This document shows, piece by piece, positions 50,383-59,435 of a DNA stretch of 64,000 nucleotides (positions within the stretch are counted from its first letter, which is position 1; every line of letters starts with the position of its first letter). The DNA is from Sva-07 sp963715825 (GTDB lineage: Bacteria > Actinomycetota > Acidimicrobiia > Acidimicrobiales > Ilumatobacteraceae), in contig CAVQSI010000034.1 in NCBI GenBank assembly GCA_963715825.1, positions 8,076 through 72,075 of the forward strand, in the 5' to 3' direction. Made by a program: the position numbers and the translations under genes. Under the pieces are notes generated by a model that was not told the DNA's origin, searched no databases, and worked only from the letters and a program-made list of their open reading frames with translations.

Positions 50383-51357
50383 TCAGTCGCTCCCGAACTC
50401 GGTGGTGATCACGCGGCCGATGCGGTCGGCGGCGCTGGGTGCGAGGTCGGACACGACGAACGAACGCTGCAGCCACCGGTCCGTGCCGTCGAACCGGGCG
50501 CTGAACGGCGAGCGGCCGTGCACCGCGACGTTGTTGTCGACGACGAGCAGGTCACCGGGCTCGAGCACGACCGAGGTCTCGACTGCGGCGATCGCGGCAC
50601 GAACCGCAACCAGGACGTCGTCGGCCGCTGCGTCGACACCCACGGTGAGGTCGGCGTCGAAGATGAAGGTCGGCTGGTCGCGCGTGCCGGTGACCAGCGG
50701 CCGTGCGGCGCCGAGTTCGTTGGTGCGTCCGGCGAGGAAGCTGGCGTCGACGGCCGTGCGGAAGCGCGGCTCGAACATCACGTCGACCGTCTCGTCGGGA
50801 AGATGGTCCATGATGTCGTGCACCGATGCGAGTGTCGTGTGCGCCGACGGGTCACCGCGCAGGCACAGCAGCAGTAGGTAGCGCGGGCGGAACGGGTGGA
50901 ACGCTGTCTCGGTGTGGAACATCAGGTTCGAACGCGACGACGTCGACGTCTGGAGATCGGCGTCGCTCTGTGTCGGCACGATGTTCTGGACGATCCGGCC
51001 GCCGTGCTCGGGGACGTAGCCGACCGGCTGGCCGAGGCGGCGCGCGACGGTGAGCAACGTGAGTTCGGTGGCGAGATCTTTGTCGACCCTCGACTCGGGC
51101 GTGGCCGGCGTCGGGGGAAGCTCGCTGATGGGGGCGTTGCGGATCAGCAGTGCGCCGGATCGGTCCGATTCGGATGCGAACCGGACGATTGCGTCGTCGA
51201 CGTCGAGGGGGAGGTCGCGGGCGCCGAGCGCGGCCTGGCGCACCAGGTCCTCGTCGAGTTCCGCACTGGGTTCGTGGCGCAGGCTCCAGCCGGACGCGTC
51301 GACCGACATCGGAGCGCTCTGGCTGCTCCGTCTGGTTGCCATCTGCGTGCTCGTCAT
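50383..51357 (-). CDS. TauD-like 2-oxoglutarate/Fe(II) dioxygenase, clavaminate synthase/AsnO-like
   Basis: The 324-residue non-heme iron oxygenase has the facial triad His148-x-Glu150 (in NLMFHTETAFHPFRPRYL) and His280 (in DNNVAVHGRSPF), with Arg298 in RWLQRSF as the 2-oxoglutarate ligand. Glu in place of Asp at the second triad position is characteristic of clavaminate synthase, AsnO and VioC, which hydroxylate amino acids at C3. The start is ATG 51357 behind a strong GAGGAGGCG. The substrate is unknown; an amino acid side chain is the best guess. Its 3' end converges with kup at a distance of 15 nt. Confidence 0.88.
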   Translation of the reverse strand: MTSTQMATRRSSQSAPMSVDASGWSLRHEPSAELDEDLVRQAALGARDLPLDVDDAIVRFASESDRSGALLIRNAPISELPPTPATPESRVDKDLATELTLLTVARRLGQPVGYVPEHGGRIVQNIVPTQSDADLQTSTSSRSNLMFHTETAFHPFRPRYLLLLCLRGDPSAHTTLASVHDIMDHLPDETVDVMFEPRFRTAVDASFLAGRTNELGAARPLVTGTRDQPTFIFDADLTVGVDAAADDVLVAVRAAIAAVETSVVLEPGDLLVVDNNVAVHGRSPFSARFDGTDRWLQRSFVVSDLAPSAADRIGRVITTEFGSD

Positions 51358-51377
51358 GATCGCCTCCTCGTCACCAC

Positions 51378-51416
51378 ATGAAACAGATGTGCCAACCATA
51401 CACGAATAATGAAACA
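51378..51416. promoter_or_regulatory. Direct repeats in the TauD-rpiR intergenic region, candidate operator
   Basis: ATGAAACA occurs at 51378-51385 and 51409-51416, 31 nt apart, in an AT-rich patch between the divergent oxygenase and RpiR genes. The 31-nt spacing is about three helical turns. It could be an RpiR binding region. Confidence 0.4.
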
Positions 51417-51512
51417 CACCGCATCACCGGACGCGTGCCACCAGCTCCGGCGAGCCGAACCGACGGTCGGTCCGCTCACCGCGGGCGTTGTACGCCGTGT
51501 GGGGCTCGTCGC

Positions 51513-51518
51513 TACGGT
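51513..51518 (+). promoter_or_regulatory. Leaderless -10 element for the rpiR gene
   Basis: TACGGT ends 9 nt before the ATG at 51528, with no Shine-Dalgarno sequence. Confidence 0.45.
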
Positions 51519-51527
51519 GGCGACTCC

Positions 51528-52379
51528 ATGGAGGTCGAGCAGCGGTTGCGCGAACGGTCCGACCGGCTCACGCCGTCCGAGCGTCGCATCGCCGAGACGC
51601 TGCTGGCGGGCCCGCAGGTGGTGGCGTTCGGCACCGTCGCCGAGCTCGCCGTTGCGGCCGGCGTCGGCACCGCCACGGTGGTGCGCTTCGCGACGAAGCT
51701 CGGCTACGAGGGCTACTCCGAACTCCAGGCGTCGATTCGTCGAGACCTCAGCGGACAGTTGCGCCCGGCCGTCGAGCGCATCCGCGACGAGCCGGCCACC
51801 GGTGGAGCGGCGCTGCTCGCCCGGCACCTGACGGCCGAGATCTCCAATGTGCAGGCCACGTTGGACGGCGTCGACCCGGCGACGCTCGCGGGCGCAGTTG
51901 CGCTGCTCGCCGACCGGGAGCGGCCGGTGCTCGTGCTGTCGGGCGTGGCGTCGCGAGGCGTGGCGATGCAGTTCGTCGGCGACCTCGAACAGCTCCGGCC
52001 TGCCTGCCGACTCCTCGACGGAAACCCCATCGACATCGTGCGCACGCTGGCGTTGGTCGGAGCCGAAGCGACCGTGGTGGCGCTCGATTTGCGGCGCTAC
52101 GAACGTTGGCTGATCGATGCGCAGGCCGAGGCGCGCACGAACGGCGCGTCGGTGGTGGCGATCACCGACAGCGTGCTGTCGCCGCTCGCGCGAGCCGCCG
52201 ACCACGCGTTCGTGGTCGAAGCCGCATCAGCCGGTCCGTTCGACAGCCACGTCGGCACGCTCGCCTTGCTCGACCTGCTCGTGGCCGACGTCGCCACCGC
52301 CTTGCGTTCGAGCGCGACGGAGCGGCTCGATCGGCTGGAAGCGGCTTGGCAACGCGCCGACGCGCTGACCGACGACTGA
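51528..52379 (+). CDS. MurR/RpiR family transcriptional regulator
   Basis: The 283-residue regulator has an N-terminal RpiR helix-turn-helix (VAELAVAAGVGTATVVRFATKLG, read as two parts: VAELAVAAGVGTATVVRFAT and KLGYEGYSELQ) and a C-terminal SIS domain. The SIS part includes LVLSGVASRGVAMQFVGDLE, ATVVALDLRRYERWLI and GASVVAITDSVLSPLA, features that bind phosphosugar-like ligands. It begins at an ATG with a leaderless-type promoter. It stands 29 nt before aguB, so it probably controls agmatine use; a sugar-phosphate ligand is less expected there. Autoregulation is possible. Confidence 0.9.
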   Translation: MEVEQRLRERSDRLTPSERRIAETLLAGPQVVAFGTVAELAVAAGVGTATVVRFATKLGYEGYSELQASIRRDLSGQLRPAVERIRDEPATGGAALLARHLTAEISNVQATLDGVDPATLAGAVALLADRERPVLVLSGVASRGVAMQFVGDLEQLRPACRLLDGNPIDIVRTLALVGAEATVVALDLRRYERWLIDAQAEARTNGASVVAITDSVLSPLARAADHAFVVEAASAGPFDSHVGTLALLDLLVADVATALRSSATERLDRLEAAWQRADALTDD

Positions 52380-52395
52380 GCGTGCCGCCGACCAG

Positions 52396-52401
52396 TAGCG
52401 T
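52396..52401 (+). promoter_or_regulatory. Leaderless -10 element for aguB
   Basis: TAGCGT ends 7 nt before the ATG at 52409. It gives aguB and aguA a promoter separate from rpiR. Confidence 0.5.
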
Positions 52402-52408
52402 CACCGAG

Positions 52409-53283
<875 letters not shown>

Positions 53284-53291
<8 letters not shown>

Positions 53292-53326
53292 GCCGAACCG
53301 CCGCATCCGGTCGCTTCGCTCATCGC
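53284..53326. repeat. REP-like hairpin, single copy (family A, locus 4)
   Basis: CGCGATGAGC and GCTTCGCTCATCGC-type arms flank a 24-nt loop; the left arm includes the TGA stop codon of aguB. It matches the doublets at 21.1, 22.5 and 29.8 kb but stands alone. Confidence 0.75.
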
Positions 53327-53367
53327 AGCCAGGCCCCCACGCAGCACGTGAGGGTGGGGGGCGGGTC

Positions 53368-54375
53368 GTGACGCGGCTACCGGCGGAATGGGAGTGGCAC
53401 GAGCGCACGGCGATGTGTTGGCCGGCGCGTGCGGAGATGTGGGGTGGGTTGTTCGCCGATGCCGAGGCCGCGCACGCCGAGGTGGCGAACGCCATTGCCC
53501 GGTTCGAGCCGGTGACGATGCTGGCGGCGCCGCGGACGGTCGAGCGGGCGGCGTCGATGTGTGGACCCGGTGTCGAGATCATCGAGCAGCCGATCGACGA
53601 TTCGTGGTTCCGCGACACCGGCCCGATCTACGTGATCGACGAGGCCGGCGATCGGGTGGCGACCGACTGGCGATTCAACTCGTGGGGTGACAAGTTCCTG
53701 CCGTACGGCGACGACGCTGCCGCGGCGCGACGATTCGTCGAGCGGCGAGACGATCCCGTCCGCTCGATCGACATGGTGTTCGAGGGCGGTTCGATCACCG
53801 GCGACGGCGACGCCACGCTGGTCACCACCACGCAGTGCCTGATGCACCCCAACCGCAACCCGACGATGACGCAGGCCGAGATCGACGCCATGCTGCGTGC
53901 CGAACTCGGCGCCGAACGCACGGTCTGGCTGCCGTACGGGCTGGCCCTCGACGACGACACCGACGGCCACGTCGACAACATTGCCGCGTTCGCGGCGCCC
54001 GGCCGGCTCGTGTTGCAGGGATGCGACGATCCCGACGAGGACGACTGGCTGCGCCTCGACGTCGACCGGCGCGTCGCGAAGGGAGCGATCGACGCCCGCG
54101 GGCGGTCGATCGAGGTCGTGACCGTGCCGGTGCTGCCGTTCGCCGAGATCGACCGCGGCGAGGGCGTCGAGCGGGTGGTCGTGCCGTACCTCAACTACTA
54201 CCTCGGCAACGGCTTCGTGCTGATCCCGACGTGCGGTCATGCGGCCGACGCCGACATGGTCGCCCTGATCGCCGAGCAGTACCCCGGCCGCGAAGCGGTC
54301 GCCCTCGACGTCGGCGCGATCCTCGCCGCCGGCGGTGGTGGCATCCACTGCATCACCCAACAGATCCCCGCCTGA
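53368..54375 (+). CDS. aguA: Agmatine deiminase
   Basis: The 335-residue enzyme, of the amidinotransferase fold, hydrolyses agmatine to N-carbamoylputrescine and ammonia, the step before AguB. It begins with the family's LPAEWEWHERTAMCWPAR, then SWFRDTGPIYVIDE, DMVFEGGSITGDGDATL (with substrate Glu), LALDDDTDGHVDNIA with the catalytic His, and Cys328 in AAGGGGIHCITQQIPA as nucleophile. All family residues are present. The GTG start is 76 nt after the aguB stop, with a REP-like hairpin between. A hairpin follows the stop. Together with AguB, it makes putrescine from arginine-derived agmatine; no agmatine-forming decarboxylase is in the window. Confidence 0.93.
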   Translation: MTRLPAEWEWHERTAMCWPARAEMWGGLFADAEAAHAEVANAIARFEPVTMLAAPRTVERAASMCGPGVEIIEQPIDDSWFRDTGPIYVIDEAGDRVATDWRFNSWGDKFLPYGDDAAAARRFVERRDDPVRSIDMVFEGGSITGDGDATLVTTTQCLMHPNRNPTMTQAEIDAMLRAELGAERTVWLPYGLALDDDTDGHVDNIAAFAAPGRLVLQGCDDPDEDDWLRLDVDRRVAKGAIDARGRSIEVVTVPVLPFAEIDRGEGVERVVVPYLNYYLGNGFVLIPTCGHAADADMVALIAEQYPGREAVALDVGAILAAGGGGIHCITQQIPA

Positions 54376-54391
54376 TCCCCCCGCCCTCGAC

Positions 54392-54444
54392 CCGAAACGT
54401 GCGCGCAAAAGGGTCACTGGCGGGCTGCCGTGCGCAAGTTTCGG
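54392..54444. terminator. Hairpin downstream of agmatine deiminase
   Basis: CCGAAAC pairs with GTTTCGG (7 bp), then a 2x2 internal loop and a GCGC/GCGC helix, with a CCCCC and GGGGG flank that could extend the base. Its shape resembles the hairpins at 25.9 and 37.6 kb. It probably terminates the agu transcript. Confidence 0.6.
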
Positions 54445-54502
54445 ATGGGGGTGACGTGTGCGGGGGCGGACGTGGGAAGCTGGCGGGATCGAGTCGGCGC
54501 GT

Positions 54503-54856
54503 GTGGATCAGTGGTTGTGGTCGGTGCGGATGACCAAGACGCGCAGCGACGCGGCCGCTGCATGCCGGGGCGGGCACGTCAAGGTGAACGGCAAAGCGGC
54601 CAAGCCGGCGACGCCGGTGAAGGTCGGCGACCGGGTCGAGGCCTACCTCCACGACCGCCAACGGATCCTCGAGGTCACCACGCTGATCGTCAAGCGCGTC
54701 GGCGCCACGGTCGCCGTCGACTGCTTCGTCGACCACAGCCCGCCGGTGCCCGAACGTGAGGTCGACGTCCCCGTGTTCCAGCGCGATCGCGGCGCCGGCC
54801 GGCCGACCAAGCGCGATCGTCGCGAACTCGACCGGCTGCGCGGCCGTCGTCGGTAG
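54503..54856 (+). CDS. S4 domain RNA-binding protein, HSP15-like
   Basis: The 117-residue protein is an S4 RNA-binding domain (VDQWLWSVRMTKTRSDAAAA, then CRGGHVKVNGKAAKPATPVK and VGDRVEAYL) with a basic tail. HSP15 family members bind stalled 50S subunits carrying nascent peptidyl-tRNA. The GTG start is chosen at the first residue of the family match. The downstream MFS gene starts 12 nt after the stop. The tail (PVFQRDRGAGRPTKRDRREL) is Arg-rich, as in other HSP15-like proteins. Confidence 0.85.
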   Translation: MDQWLWSVRMTKTRSDAAAACRGGHVKVNGKAAKPATPVKVGDRVEAYLHDRQRILEVTTLIVKRVGATVAVDCFVDHSPPVPEREVDVPVFQRDRGAGRPTKRDRRELDRLRGRRR

Positions 54857-54859
54857 CGT
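54854..54859 (+). promoter_or_regulatory. Leaderless -10 element for the first MFS gene
   Basis: TAGCGT, whose first three bases are the stop codon of the S4 gene, ends 9 nt before the GTG at 54869. Confidence 0.4.
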
Positions 54860-54868
54860 GCGCGGCGC

Positions 54869-56167
54869 GTGTCCGTGACCGAGCCGTCCCCCGAGGAACA
54901 CCTTCAACCAGCGGTGCGCGGCGGCATCGCGTTGTGGACGCTGTTCCTCGGTTTCACGATGCTGATGGTCGGCAACGGCCTCAACCTGGCCGTGCTCGGC
55001 GTCCGCATGGTCGACGAGGGCTTCGACGTGCGCACCAGCGGCGTCGTGATGGCGTGCTACTTCGCCGGCTTCCTGCTCGGGCCGGTGCTGGTGGTCCGGT
55101 GGCTGTCGGGCGTCGGCCACATCCGGGTGTTCGCCAGCCTCGCCTCGCTGGCGTCGTGCGTGGTGCTGATGCATTTCATCTGGGTCAACCCCGTCAGCTG
55201 GGGAGCGCTGCGGTTCGTGTTCGGGTTCTGCATGGCCGGGCTGTACGTGGTGGTCGAGTCGTGGCTCAACGATGCCTCGACGCCACGCACCCGTGGGCGC
55301 ACGCTGGCCGTGTACATGATCGCGTCGATGGGCGGCCTCGGGCTCGGCCAGCTGCTGATCGCCACCGGCGACCCGACCGACGCCAACCTGTTCGTCGTCG
55401 CGTCGATCCTCGTGTCGATGTCGTTCGTGCCGTTCGCGCTGGCCGCCACGACCGAGGCGCCACCGGTTCGCGTGTCGCCGACGATGAAGGTGCGCGAGTT
55501 CTTCCGCACCGCCCCGACCGGGATGGTGGGCATCTTCTTCACCGGCGCATCACACGGCATCCTGTTCGGGCTGAGTGCCGTCTATGCCACCCGGGCCGGC
55601 TTCAGTCCGCGGATGACCGCCGCGTTCCTTGCCCTGCCGTCGCTCGGAGCGTTGGCCTTCCAGTGGCCCGTCGGATGGGCCTCGGACCGGCTCCCGCGTC
55701 GTGGGGTGATCTTCGTGGTCGCCGTGGCCGCCGCGTTGATGGCGGTGCTGCTGGCACTGGTGCCGGAGGGCAGCACGGTTGCATTGCCGATGATGTTCGT
55801 GCTCGGCGGGCTGACGTTCTCGCTCTATTCCTTGCTCCTGTCGCACACCCTCGACCGGTCGGCCCCGGGCAGCGCGATGGGGGCGAGCGGCACCTCGCTG
55901 CGCGTGAACGGCACCGGCGCCGTGCTCGGTCCGATCATCGCCGGAGCGATCATGGCGTCGTTCGGTGAGACCTCGTTCTTCTGGTGCCTCGTCGTCACGC
56001 ACGGGTTGATCGCCACCTACGTCGCCTACCGCCTCGTGGCCGAGGATGCCGTTCCGCTCGGCCGGCAGGGACCGTTCGTGCCGGTGCCGGCGCGCGCCAC
56101 CGACTTCGCGGTCCGGCTGACGTCGCGGCCGCTGCGCGCCTCGCGCGAGCGACTGCGCCGCCAGTGA
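54869..56167 (+). CDS. MFS transporter, YcaD-like
   Basis: The 432-residue transporter has 12 hydrophobic segments. The first (LWTLFLGFTMLMVGNGLNL), the GVVMACYFAGFLLGPVLV of helix 2, and the family-like LYVVVESWLNDASTPRTRGR loop before YMIASMGGLGLGQLL place it in the YcaD-like MFS branch. A later GWASDRLPRRG motif is the MFS loop between helices 8 and 9. Substrate is unknown. It begins at a GTG, with TAGCGT ending 9 nt upstream. It ends convergently about 24 nt from the next gene. Confidence 0.87.
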   Translation: MSVTEPSPEEHLQPAVRGGIALWTLFLGFTMLMVGNGLNLAVLGVRMVDEGFDVRTSGVVMACYFAGFLLGPVLVVRWLSGVGHIRVFASLASLASCVVLMHFIWVNPVSWGALRFVFGFCMAGLYVVVESWLNDASTPRTRGRTLAVYMIASMGGLGLGQLLIATGDPTDANLFVVASILVSMSFVPFALAATTEAPPVRVSPTMKVREFFRTAPTGMVGIFFTGASHGILFGLSAVYATRAGFSPRMTAAFLALPSLGALAFQWPVGWASDRLPRRGVIFVVAVAAALMAVLLALVPEGSTVALPMMFVLGGLTFSLYSLLLSHTLDRSAPGSAMGASGTSLRVNGTGAVLGPIIAGAIMASFGETSFFWCLVVTHGLIATYVAYRLVAEDAVPLGRQGPFVPVPARATDFAVRLTSRPLRASRERLRRQ

Positions 56168-56191
56168 CCCGCTGATCGAGCGCCGTCGCGT

Positions 56192-57619
56192 TCAGTCGGT
56201 GATCGAGATGCGGACGACGAACTTGTCGGCCGGCCACGTGAGGACCAGCTCGGACCGTCCGTGCGTCGAGTCGTCGGTCACCTCGGCCGGTGCCACGTCG
56301 AACTCCACGGTCACTCGACCGACGCTCAGCCGACCGTTGGCCAACGTTGCGGTCGCCGCGCCGACGAACCGCAATCCGACCGTGTTCGCCCGGCCCGCAG
56401 CACGCACGGCGAACTCGAGATCGCTCACGCGCTCGACGTCGACCCACGCGGTCTCGGGTGGCAGCATCACGCCGAACGCCGTCGTCGATCCGTCCGCCTC
56501 GGCGACATGCGCGGTGAACGGCACGTACTGAGCGAGCGAGGCCTCGTGGCGACGACCCTGGTCCCAGCCGACGGCGAGGTCGGCACGCAGCAGGCTCTCG
56601 GCGACCGAGCTACCGAACCGCTGCACGTGGTGACGCTCCGATGTCACCGACGACAGCGAGAGGTGCGGTGTCAGCACCGGGGCGAGATGCTGGAGGAGCG
56701 GGAGGAAGTAGAGGTCGTGCACGTGCACCGTGTCGGCCGTGATCGGCGACGGCAGCACGGTTGCGGGCGATTCGCCGCACACCGAGTAGAGCAGCCCCGA
56801 CAACGACACGTACTCGGTGGGTGCGAGTCCGTAGGCGCGGATGTAGGGCCCGCACGGGACGCCGAAGCGCCGGTGGTAGAGCGTCGAGATCCGCTTGCCG
56901 ATCTCCGGGAGCATGGTCGACGCAGCATCGGCGAAGCCGTCGGTCGGCGGATACATCGCCCACAGCCCGATGGCCAGCAGGTCGATGCCGTCGTAGGTCG
57001 GCGAGTTGTACTCGTCGACGTCGCCGTAGCGCAGCAGCCGCTCCATCGGCACCGCGAGGCGGACGTGGGCAGCAGCGCGCAGCTCGACGTCGCCGGTCGA
57101 CGCGGCGACATGGCCCTGCAGCCAGGCGTGCATCAGGTTCGGGTTGGTGTACCAACGCGGGATCCGATCGTCGGGCTCGCCGGCGACGCACCGGCGCAGC
57201 GCCGCGTCGATGCCCGCCGTCACGTCGCTCGGCAACGACGGACCGTGCACGATCACACAGAGCGCCAAGGTGACGCCGATGAACTGGCGCCAGTTCGGGT
57301 CGTAGTGCACCCACTCGACGGCGTCGTCGCCCGGCGGGTCGGGCTGCTCGGCCGACGTCGGGAACGTCCCGCTCCACGGCCGGCCCGACTCCGGGTACTG
57401 CAGCGCAAGCACGTTGCGCAGCGCCGTCACCGCCCGCTCGACGTTGCCGTCCTGCAGGTCGAGGAACGCGCCGTTCGCCGTCTCGCGCACCGCGTGGAGG
57501 TGCAACGACGAGATGTCGAGACCCGGCACCACACCTGGCGCGTAGCGGTCCATGCCGCGTTCGGGATCCCACAGTTGCTCGCGCAGCGCGCGCAGAGCGT
57601 CGATCGGTGCCGTCGTCAT
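56192..57619 (-). CDS. Hypothetical protein, possible (alpha/alpha) toroid enzyme
   Basis: The 475-residue soluble protein has no family I recognise. It is helix-rich in the first two thirds, with conserved-looking aromatic/polar motifs such as FLDLQDGNVERAVTALRNVL, YPESGRPWSGTFPT, YDPNWRQFIGVTLAL, IPRWYTNPNLMHAWLQG, DVDEYNSPTYDGIDLLAIGL and GPYIRAYGLAPTEYV. The Asn-Ser-Pro-Thr-Tyr and Trp/Tyr repeats with regular spacing resemble an alpha/alpha-barrel sugar enzyme or heparinase-like fold. The last 130 residues are beta-rich (for example GLRFVGAATATLANGRLSVG). It follows formate-THF ligase by 12 nt on the same strand, so the two may share a transcript. Confidence 0.62.
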   Translation of the reverse strand: MTTAPIDALRALREQLWDPERGMDRYAPGVVPGLDISSLHLHAVRETANGAFLDLQDGNVERAVTALRNVLALQYPESGRPWSGTFPTSAEQPDPPGDDAVEWVHYDPNWRQFIGVTLALCVIVHGPSLPSDVTAGIDAALRRCVAGEPDDRIPRWYTNPNLMHAWLQGHVAASTGDVELRAAAHVRLAVPMERLLRYGDVDEYNSPTYDGIDLLAIGLWAMYPPTDGFADAASTMLPEIGKRISTLYHRRFGVPCGPYIRAYGLAPTEYVSLSGLLYSVCGESPATVLPSPITADTVHVHDLYFLPLLQHLAPVLTPHLSLSSVTSERHHVQRFGSSVAESLLRADLAVGWDQGRRHEASLAQYVPFTAHVAEADGSTTAFGVMLPPETAWVDVERVSDLEFAVRAAGRANTVGLRFVGAATATLANGRLSVGRVTVEFDVAPAEVTDDSTHGRSELVLTWPADKFVVRISITD

Positions 57620-57631
57620 CGTGCGGTCCGC

Positions 57632-59329
57632 TCAGCTCAGGCCGACGATGTTGCCGTCGGCGTCGATGTCGATGCGTTGCAGTGCGGGTGACGCGCCGAG
57701 TCCGGGCATCGTGCTCATCGCCCCGCAGATCGGATACACGAAGCCTGCGCCGACCGACGCCCGCACCTCGCGCACCGGCAGGGTCCAGCCGGTCGGTGCG
57801 CCGCGCAGCGTCGGGTCGGACGAGATCGACAGGTGCGTCTTGGCGATGCACACCGGCAGGTCGCCGAAGCCGTTGCGTTCGTAGGTGTCGATCTGACGGT
57901 TGGCGAGCGGCGTGTAGTCGACACCGTCGGCGCCGTAGACCTTCGTGGCCACCGTGTGGATCTTGTCGCGCAGCGACATCTCGTCGGGATACAGCACCGC
58001 GAACTCGCTCGGCTCCTCGGCCGCCTCGGCAACGGCCTGCGCGAGTTCCTTCGCTCCCGCGCCACCGTCGGAGAAGTGCGTCGACACCGCGGCGCGCGCA
58101 CCGAACTCGGCGGCGATCTCCTCGATCGCCCGGATGTCGGCGGGATGATCGCCCGGGAACACGTTGATCGCCACCACCGGCGTGCAGCCGTGGATGCGCA
58201 TGTTCTCCAACTGCTTGCGCAGGTTGGCGCCACCCTCGTGGACCTCGTCGGGATTCTCGGCGAGGATCGCCTCGGGGAGCGGTCGGCCCGCCACGATCGT
58301 GTGCTTGCCGCTGTGCGCCTTCAACCCGCGCACGGTCGCCACCAGCACGGCAGCGTCGGGAGCGAGGCCCGACACCCGGCACTTGATGTTGAAGAACCGC
58401 TCGGCGCCCATGTCGGCGCCGAAACCCGCCTCGGTGACGAGATAGTCGCCCATGTGGATGCCGATCAGGTCGGCGACGATCGACGAGTTGCCGGTGGCGA
58501 TGTTGCCGAATGGCCCAGCGTGCACGAGCACGGGCGTGTTCTCGAGGGTCTGCATCAGGTTCGGCTTGATCGCTTCACGCAGGATCACCGCCATCGCACC
58601 GGCGACCTCGACGTCCTCGGCGGTGACCGGGTCACCGGACTTCGTGTAGCCGACGACGATGCGACCGAGGCGGCGACGGAGATCCTGCAGGTCGGTGCAC
58701 AATGCGAGCGTGGCCATCACCTCCGATGCCGCGGTGATGTCGAAGCCGGTCTCGCGCGGCACACCGTCGAGGCGAGTCCCGAGCCCGGTGACGACGTTGC
58801 GCAGCGAGCGGTCGTTGATGTCGATCGATCGCCGCCAGGTGATCTGGTGCGGATCGAGGTCCGAAGCGTTGCCGTGGAACACGTGCGCATCGACCGCCGC
58901 GGCACACATGTTGGTGGCCGCCGTGACCGCGTGCACGTCGCCGGTGAGGTGCAGGTTGAGCAGCTCCATCGGCACCACCTGGCTGTAGCCGCCACCCGCG
59001 GCGCCGCCCTTGATGCCGAACGTGGGCCCCATCGACGGCTGGCGGATTGCGAGGGTCGCGTTCTTGCCGATGTGGCTGAAGCCCTGGCCCAGCCCGACAG
59101 CAACGGTGGTCTTGCCCTCGCCGAGCGGCGTCGGGGTGATCGCAGAGACCACGACGTACTTGGCGCGGGGTCGGTCGGCCATCGCGTCGATCGCGGCGAG
59201 GTCGATCTTGGCCGCACCGGTTCCGTACGGCTCGAGCAGGTCGAGCGGGATCCCGGCTCGGTCGGCGATGTCGTTCAGCGGCCGCAGCGTGGCCTGCCGT
59301 GCGATCTCGAGGTCCGTTGGAAACGTCAC
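57632..59329 (-). CDS. fhs: Formate--tetrahydrofolate ligase
   Basis: The 565-residue enzyme makes 10-formyltetrahydrofolate from formate, THF and ATP. Its P-loop TPTPLGEGKTT is at residues 65-75, and the family segments RQPSMGPTFGIKGGAAGGGY, LHLTGDVHAVTAATNM, RRSIDINDRSLRNVV and VTEAGFGADMGAERFFNIKC are intact. Length is usual. The GTG start carries AAGAAGAG upstream. It would feed one-carbon units into purine and methionyl-tRNA formylation or recover formate. A short convergent-direction gap leads to the hypothetical gene downstream. Confidence 0.95.
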   Translation of the reverse strand: MTFPTDLEIARQATLRPLNDIADRAGIPLDLLEPYGTGAAKIDLAAIDAMADRPRAKYVVVSAITPTPLGEGKTTVAVGLGQGFSHIGKNATLAIRQPSMGPTFGIKGGAAGGGYSQVVPMELLNLHLTGDVHAVTAATNMCAAAVDAHVFHGNASDLDPHQITWRRSIDINDRSLRNVVTGLGTRLDGVPRETGFDITAASEVMATLALCTDLQDLRRRLGRIVVGYTKSGDPVTAEDVEVAGAMAVILREAIKPNLMQTLENTPVLVHAGPFGNIATGNSSIVADLIGIHMGDYLVTEAGFGADMGAERFFNIKCRVSGLAPDAAVLVATVRGLKAHSGKHTIVAGRPLPEAILAENPDEVHEGGANLRKQLENMRIHGCTPVVAINVFPGDHPADIRAIEEIAAEFGARAAVSTHFSDGGAGAKELAQAVAEAAEEPSEFAVLYPDEMSLRDKIHTVATKVYGADGVDYTPLANRQIDTYERNGFGDLPVCIAKTHLSISSDPTLRGAPTGWTLPVREVRASVGAGFVYPICGAMSTMPGLGASPALQRIDIDADGNIVGLS

Positions 59330-59435
59330 GGTCTCTTCTTAGTCGCTCGTGTCGGACACGGCGGTGTGTGGCAGAGCGCACGAACGCGTTCGCTCCGGTT
59401 CAGGCAACGATGGCGGGGTCTCTCTGACAGAGCCG

